A stretch of 64,000 bases of DNA, from contig JAKZAN010000007.1 in NCBI GenBank assembly GCA_023053545.1, positions 10,540,001 to 10,604,000 of the forward strand, in the 5' to 3' direction. Each line of letters starts with the position of its first letter. Position 1 is the first letter of the stretch. Under the pieces are notes generated by a model, which was not told the origin of the DNA, searched no databases, and worked only from the letters and a program-made list of their open reading frames with translations. The position numbers and the translations under genes are program-made. Positions 58,228 through 64,000 of this stretch are shown here, piece by piece. The stretch comes from Lepidurus packardi (lineage: Eukaryota > Arthropoda > Branchiopoda > Notostraca > Triopsidae).

Positions 58228-60711
58228 TTAAAGATCGCAAGGATTTCCCCAGTCATCTTGTCCTTTGGCTCCTCCGGTGCGTTTTCCAATCGTTTCTACG
58301 TGGAAACCCAAGGTCTCTAAGGCGTCGTGGTCCAGGATTTTGCGTCCGTCAAAGAGGAACGCTGGTTTTAGCATGCTTTGGTACATCTTCTCGTAATCCA
58401 GTCCGCCAAACTCGTCCCATTCGGTCAAAATAACCAACGCGTGGGTCCCACTCGCAGCTTCATAGGCATTGGAGTGGATGGAGACCAGTTCTTTGATCCT
58501 TTTCGGGTCAGCTTGGTCCCGTAGCAAGTCAACCCAGATTTGAGCCGGTTCGACCTAACCAAAAACGTTTCATCCAACTTCTCTTTTCAAAATTCTTCTT
58601 TTTATTCTTCTTTTATTCTTATTCAATAGACGAATTCCAATTCATTCCATAGAATTCAATGCATGAAGTCATGAAGTCCATGGTAAGTTCGGAGAGCGTT
58701 TAAGGAAGAAATCAGCTTACTTTGGGGTCATAGATATGCAAGTGAGCTCCTTCTTCGAGTAAATTGCGAGCTACAGCAATGGCAGACGATTCCCGAGTGT
58801 CTCCAGTGTCCTTTTTAAAGGCGAATCCGAGTAACGCCAAATGCTTGTCCGTGACGGTGTTAAAGAGGCATTTCACAATCCTCGAGGAAAACCGATGGCG
58901 TTGAAAATCGTTCATATCCAACACCTTTTTCAGATAACAAAGAAACATCCAAAAAATAAAAAATAAAATAAAGAGGACAATTCCATGGAATTTTTTACCT
59001 GCTGCCAGTAAGAAGCCACTTGGGGCAAATTCAAACATTCCGATATGTATACCAAGTTGAGCAAATCCTTCTGAAAGCAGCTGCCACCAAACCCTGTAAA
59101 TAATAATCGAATTAAAGTCACAAATACTGAAAATCAAAAGCATAAAACTCGAAAAAAGATCAAAAATAAGAAAAATTCTTGAAAGGTAGACAAACAAATT
59201 CTTTGATATTAAAGCAAATATTTCTAAACCTTCTAATAATATTCTAAAGATCAGACAAATTCTAAATATTAAAGTCATCTTACTGTCCACGAATAGTAAC
59301 CGCATAGCTAACAAATTGTCATTATTGAATTAGTTTAGATTGTCCGTATTGTATTGTTAGATTGTATGTTCTTTGCTTTAATACGAAGCATGAAAAGAAG
59401 ATGATTTTGTGTCGTTACCAACTGAGGCTTTGAGGAATTTGGGTCCGATTCTGGAATCCAAGCCCACTGCGTCAGCTACCTGGGAAATATCAGCACCGGT
59501 CGCTTCACAAATAGCTGAAAACGCATTAATACTGGAGATACGTTGAGCCAAGAAGGCATTAGCCGCCTAATTTCAGACACAAAAAAATAAATTTATTCTT
59601 TTCCATTTTTATGATGTTAAACAAGTATTTATAATACGCTAAAAAGTACCCAAACCCACCAATTTGGAGAGTTCGGAAGACCAGGTGTTCATGGTTAGGA
59701 TTTTGGTCCCTGGAATCCAGTGTTGGTAGACACTAGCTAAAGCTGCGATTGCTCGTCGACCCGCTTCTGAATCTTCGCCTCCGATTAAAACTCGCTCGGG
59801 TTCTAGCAGATCGCGCACTGCTGTTCCTTCCGCTAAAAACTCGGGATTTGAGAGAACCTAGTTTCAACAAAAAAATTCAATAAATAAAAATAATAATAAT
59901 TTTTGACTTGGGGTTAGTTTGGTTGAATGAGACGAGATATTATGTAGTGCTTATGGAGACCAATTCGTGGCATTACTTGGTAAGAAACGCCTGGTTTAGT
60001 GTTGGCCTTCAGGACGTTGATGATGGAAGCAGCAGAGCGGACTGGGACAGTGCTCTTTTCAACCACAATCTTACTGGAAGTCGCCACGTCGGCGATGATT
60101 CGACTGCACGACTCGACGTACTTCAAATCCGCCGCTCTTCCCTACGGAGAAAAACCAAACCCATTCTTTACTTTTCTCAAGCTTTCTGACGCTTCCAGAG
60201 ACTAGGTGCGCACACGCTCAAGAGTCACGCACAAAAGAACAAAATGAATTGAGAGACATTACTTTGCCCAAACCAAATGTCTTGGTAGGAGTATTGACTG
60301 ATATGAAGATGAGGTCCGCTTCTTGGATGGCAGTGTTAATATCCGACGAAAAGAACAAATTTCGTCCTCGGCACTCTTTGACGATATCGCACAATCCAGG
60401 CTAAACAGACAAATTGCGAAAATTACTTTTAAAATAATACATAAAATTCAAATAGTCCCATAAAAATAAATTAAAAAATTCAAACAAAATCGAAGGAAAA
60501 AAGTTTTTTTTTTTTAACAAGTTTTTACCTCGTAAATGGGTAATTTGGCAGAATTCCAGGCCTTTATTCTGCCTTCGTCCTTGTCCACTACGGTGACGGT
60601 AATATCAGGGCATTTGTAAGCGATAACACTGCACGTAGGTCCTCCAACGTAACCTGCTCCGATGCAGCAAATTCTCTTGACTTTTAGACTGGGGACACTG
60701 GTAGCAGCCAT
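58228..60711 (-). CDS. UGDH: UDP-glucose 6-dehydrogenase
   Basis: Eight exons: 60711-60529, 60400-60263, 60141-59977, 59857-59660, 59566-59419, 59093-58999, 58924-58721 and 58554-58228. They total 1458 nt, encoding 485 residues. The NAD-binding loop is GAGYVGGPT, followed by [14 protein letters not shown] and [23 protein letters not shown] and [10 protein letters not shown] lead to the catalytic Cys in [10 protein letters not shown]. The UDP-binding half includes [17 protein letters not shown] and LTEWDEF. The enzyme oxidises UDP-glucose to UDP-glucuronate, the precursor for glycosaminoglycans and detoxification. Drosophila's orthologue is sugarless. Confidence 0.97.
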
Positions 60712-61812
60712 GATTACCTAGCGGACAATGTAAAGGATTTCTTTCTTTTAGTTTGGCTAGTAAAGGAAAGGACAAATGATATTAGGAACTATAAGACCAT
60801 AAAGCTATTATAAATTCGATCCTTACGCTTTTTCTCACAGGAAATGAACACAGGGATTGTCAGAGTGCGATTGTAAGGGGCTAACAAATGCTACACAGGG
60901 CAGACTGAGGGGCTAATTACAAATAAAACTTCTCCTTTTGTGTTCCAAACGTGTGGACGTGGATTGATGACGGCTGTATACGTGAAAAGATACAGATTGG
61001 ATAGCCAAACAGTGAACGGCGATTCGGTAGAACCTGGTCTGAGCCGCGGCAGATTGGTACTTCGCCTATGATAGCTTCAGATAGTTTCAAAGTAGATTAC
61101 TTTCAAATTATATTATTACAATACTTTCAAGACTTGGAGTGTTTACTAGCTAGTTAAAACACGAGCTTTTCAATAAGATTCCCAAGCTTCTGGGTTGTCA
61201 ATGATTTTGGACTGCGACTGCGATTTTGGACTAGGACTGCGAATTGCAAACGCAACTCCTACAGCAGAACAGGGAAATGATTGCAGTTACCATTTGACGG
61301 TTAGCGTTAAATTGAGAAGTAATCGTAATTCGCTCCTTCATGAGACGGTTATTGTGTATAGTCTCTGATTCAGCTTACCTGTTAGTATCATATAGGCTTT
61401 CATTTACTTGTAGTCTTTCATTCATTGCAACAGTTTTTCAAACGTCTTTCAGTGATATGCGTCATTCCCATGAGAATCCAACTGAGAATCAATTGATTCT
61501 CCTTTGAGAATCAACTGAAAATCCATAGAAAAGCTATTGAGAATCATTTTGCAACCAACTGGGCACTCAAGCTGGCTCATAGGCTTCGATATACAGTACT
61601 TGCATTACACAGTACGCTCTAAGTCTTCTAGTTTTTAGTCTAAAGCCCCATTTAAGCCATCAGATAAATCATCGATTCCCACCGCGTTTTTCCAGTGTTT
61701 CGCCTTGAAGTACGCCTTGAAGTACACCTATAGATCGCGTAAAAAAGCCCAGATTGATCTCTTCCGTGACTACACCTGTGCCCGAAGCGGGAACTGGGTG
61801 GACTAGTTCTGG
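60712..61812. other. Intergenic, no gene seen
   Basis: The UGDH 5' flank and the upstream region of the cuticle-like gene. AGAATCAACTGA and GAGAATCAATTG units repeat at about 61470-61545, a small imperfect tandem array. Nothing else stands out. Confidence 0.4.
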
Positions 61813-61820
61813 TATAAAAG
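61813..61820 (+). promoter_or_regulatory. TATA box of cuticle-like gene 1
   Basis: TATAAAAG lies 86 bp upstream of the ATG. The leader after it (GGAAAAGTACACAGCA, then GTCGAGCATCAGCC) is repeated before gene 2, where the TATA position reads CTACAAAG. Confidence 0.7.
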
Positions 61821-61898
61821 ACAGTTGATCGACTATGGAAAAGTACACAGCAATTCCTTCTCAAGTCGAGCATCAGCCGTCCAACTCCGCATTCAATC

Positions 61899-62336
61899 AT
61901 GAATTCCCTCGTAAGTTCTTTATTAAAATAGCTCAATAATAGCAATCATATAGTTTCCATTCGAAATAAGAGTATTGAGTAAATTCAAGAAAATGTTAAA
62001 ACTTAATTTCAGATCATCCTCGCCGCCTTGGTTGCTGTCGCCGCTGCTCATCCCGGGCTTATCTCTCCTCAGCCCAATACCCGGTTGACACTCGGTGCCT
62101 CTCCTTTCGGACTCGGATACGCTGGACTCGGATATGGTGCTGTCTCTCCATTGGGACTCCCCGTCCAGGCCGGACTCCCATACTACGGCTCTAACGTGCG
62201 TGTAGCAGCCGTGCACGCTCCCCTGGCCTACGCCGCACCCGTTGCCGTTCCCGCAGCTTACTCCGTCGTGTCCGCTCCCAAGGTTGAAGTGATCCCTGAA
62301 GCCGTTGAGCAACACGGATACCGCGTCGCCTATTAA
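61899..62336 (+). CDS. Small secreted Ala/Pro/Gly/Tyr-rich cuticle-like protein 1
   Basis: Exon 1 (61899-61910) encodes MNSL, and exon 2 (62013-62336) continues IILAALVAVAAA, completing the signal peptide. A tiny first exon splitting the signal peptide is the classic layout of arthropod cuticle genes. The mature part is low-complexity: LGYAGLGYGAVSPLGLP, APLAYAAPVAVPAAYS, then KVEVIPEAVEQHGYRVAY. Total 111 residues. No chitin-binding R&R consensus is present, so it belongs with the unclassified small cuticle or epidermal proteins. Function beyond secretion is inference. Confidence 0.8.
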
Positions 62337-62901
62337 ACAGACAACTGTTGCAAAAAAATCACCGTTCATTCCTCGGCATCCTCCGTTATACTCAATACAA
62401 AACCAGTTTTATAAAGTCAAAAGTTTTACGCTTTTTAATAACTTTACTTGCTTTAAAGATGATAATTCCTCTTTTAAGTATTTTCCAAAGCGTTCGAATC
62501 GAAAAGGCTCAAACTAGGCAGAGCATAGCAATATTCTTCGATCTTTCTGTTTTAAAGCCCTATATAATCCCTGGTTTACTTAAGCAGCCAGATAAACACC
62601 TTTACAATCTTTTGTTTTTGCGGGGATTCCCTTTGAAGCCCGCCTTCTAGCACACTACATATCTTTACAAAGTTCAGTTTGATCTCTACATGTATGAGGA
62701 TGTGTCATCCCGGATAAAGTCGCGGATGTACTCGGTCACTTACGTTAGCGCTTTCGGCCCAGTTACCAATTGGTACCAGGCCTGTAAAGTACAACTCTGA
62801 AGTAATTCTAACTACAAAGACCGTGGATCGACTGTGGAAAAGTACACAGCAAACCCTGCCTTCTAAAGTCGAGCATCAGCCATGAAACTCCGCACTCAAC
62901 C

Positions 62902-63303
62902 ATGAATTCCCTCGTAAGTTCTTTAATAATATAGCTTAATGATAAAAATAATAATAAAGTAAGACGAGAATATGGTTACCCATTCGAAATATGAGTAAAT
63001 TCCAAAAAACACACTGTTAAAATATAATTTCAGATCATCCTCGCCGCCGTGATTGCCGTCGCAGCTGTTTCTCCCACGGTTTTCGGTAATACGGCCACTG
63101 CCCATGTAGCACGTAAACAACTCGGCTATGGTGGCCGTCGTCCGCAACTGGGATTCCCAAACGCTGGAATCACAAAGTACGGACAAGTCTTCATAGGCTA
63201 CGTAAGCATCGTAGAAGTATCCTGTAATTCTTTAGAGGCTGTAGAGCCCTATGCAGCCCTAGCACACTCTCCCAAAAGACAATTATGTTACAAAACAATA
63301 TGA
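62902..63303 (+). CDS. Cuticle-like paralogue 2, probably degenerating
   Basis: Exon 1 (62902-62913, MNSL) and exon 2 (63035-63303) encode 93 residues: a signal peptide (IILAAVIAVAAVSPTVFG), then GYGGRRPQLGFPNAG and a tail unlike gene 1. The leader and signal peptide are close copies of gene 1, but the APVAV region is gone. The DNA matching the gene 1 C-terminus and 3' UTR (CGCCTA, CATTCCTCGGCAT) is out of frame or beyond the stop. With the TATA box lost, it looks like a decaying or re-purposed copy. Confidence 0.6.
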
Positions 63304-64000
63304 TTTCGCCTACTCATTCCTCGGCATTTTCCATTCTATTCCATAAAAAACAGTTCTGTGAATTTTAATATCCTTAATTGAACTTCAAAATAACTCCAGG
63401 CTTTCATGCAGCCTTTGTCTCGATATTTTGTGTTTCAAACTACGGCAACAGTGCTTTAGATTACCGTTACAACTTTCCAACTCCTGAGTTGAGCATCTTC
63501 AATAACGTTCGAAATAAGGTTCCCTTTAATTAAGCTCGGTTCTCTATGCTTTATCTACTTTGATCTGCTTAATTCATTTAGGATCAAAAGAAGAAGTCGG
63601 AATTGCCCCAAAAATTAGTTCCAATATCAACGACGTTTCACATATAGCGCATAATAAATTAATAAAAAAATTCACAAAATCAATGTAAATTCGTATCCCT
63701 TTAAGAAAATCAACACTTGAAATCGGATCTAACTACAGAGAAAACCGCTTACGACGAAATCGAAGGGACCGGAATATTTTTTCGTGTTACAAGGAATTCG
63801 TGCTAACAGATATATGCAAAAAAAACCTAGTTAATCAAAAAACTGTCGTGATAACCAAGTTAATATTCAAGTTTATACTCGTACATTGCCAGTCTATACA
63901 TTTTAAAGCCCCATTACTAAACTGTAAAGCATTTTTACAGACTGTAAATAAAAAAGAAATGTTTCGACTGCCCACGGACTGTTGGGGCGAGAAAGACAGA
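63304..64000. other. Intergenic, no gene seen
   Basis: The 3' flank of cuticle-like gene 2, AT-rich, up to the window end. No open frame or repeat of note. Confidence 0.4.

Overview
The window is nuclear DNA of an arthropod, most likely a branchiopod crustacean of the Daphnia type. The evidence is: intron-rich animal genes with GT-AG introns that are often only 50-90 bp, compact spacing, AT-rich intergenic DNA, and lineage-style expansions (cathepsin L-like proteases, a stand-alone IRE1-like kinase/RNase, a Gly/Tyr-rich membrane family). The species call is inference. Exon models were spliced by hand from reading frame, splice signals and recalled family features. Where I give a protein length, the summed exons are an exact multiple of three.

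Layout: 1-5.3 kb holds a small family of Gly/Tyr-rich C-terminally anchored proteins: one cut by the window edge, one decayed copy carrying a poly(A) retroposon, and one intact. 5.3-8.4 kb is non-coding with a tandem duplication carrying GTCACGTGA boxes. 8.4-13.4 kb is the complete mitochondrial Lon protease (minus). 13.9-17.1 kb is a head-to-head pair: a C15orf61 homologue (minus) and the lysosomal membrane protein GLMP (plus). 17.5-19.2 kb is a short IRE1-like kinase/RNase with degenerate kinase motifs.

20.6-30.7 kb is a cathepsin L-like cluster: genes 1 and 2 on plus, gene 3 on minus. Genes 1 and 3 sit in ~2.5 kb inverted-repeat arms, with broken cathepsin exons at both edges. Fragments resembling the C-terminal part of an integrin alpha chain and a Ty3/gypsy RNase H remnant lie between them. 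30.9-33.1 kb is fucose-1-phosphate guanylyltransferase (plus), tail to tail with an ankyrin/SOCS-box protein (minus, 33.2-35.6 kb). 37.4-37.8 kb encodes an unrecognised 89-residue membrane protein.

38.8-45.0 kb is 6-phosphofructo-2-kinase/fructose-2,6-bisphosphatase with three candidate alternative first exons. 45.9-46.8 kb is a secreted ZP-N-only protein. 47.4-51.3 kb is a plexin-domain-containing (PLXDC/TEM7) membrane protein. 51.8-52.6 kb is a UPF0488 (C8orf33-like) protein (minus). 54.3-56.3 kb has an unresolved spliced minus-strand candidate. 57.2-57.8 kb is an intronless small heat-shock protein. 58.2-60.7 kb is UDP-glucose 6-dehydrogenase (minus). 61.9-63.3 kb has two tandem two-exon secreted cuticle-like proteins; the second has lost the TATA box and conserved C-terminus of the first.

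The genes do not form an operon. Their links are local: shared promoters (C15orf61/GLMP), tandem or inverted duplication (Gly-rich family, cathepsins, cuticle-like pair), and dispersed short repeats, two of which carry a CTCF-consensus-like core.
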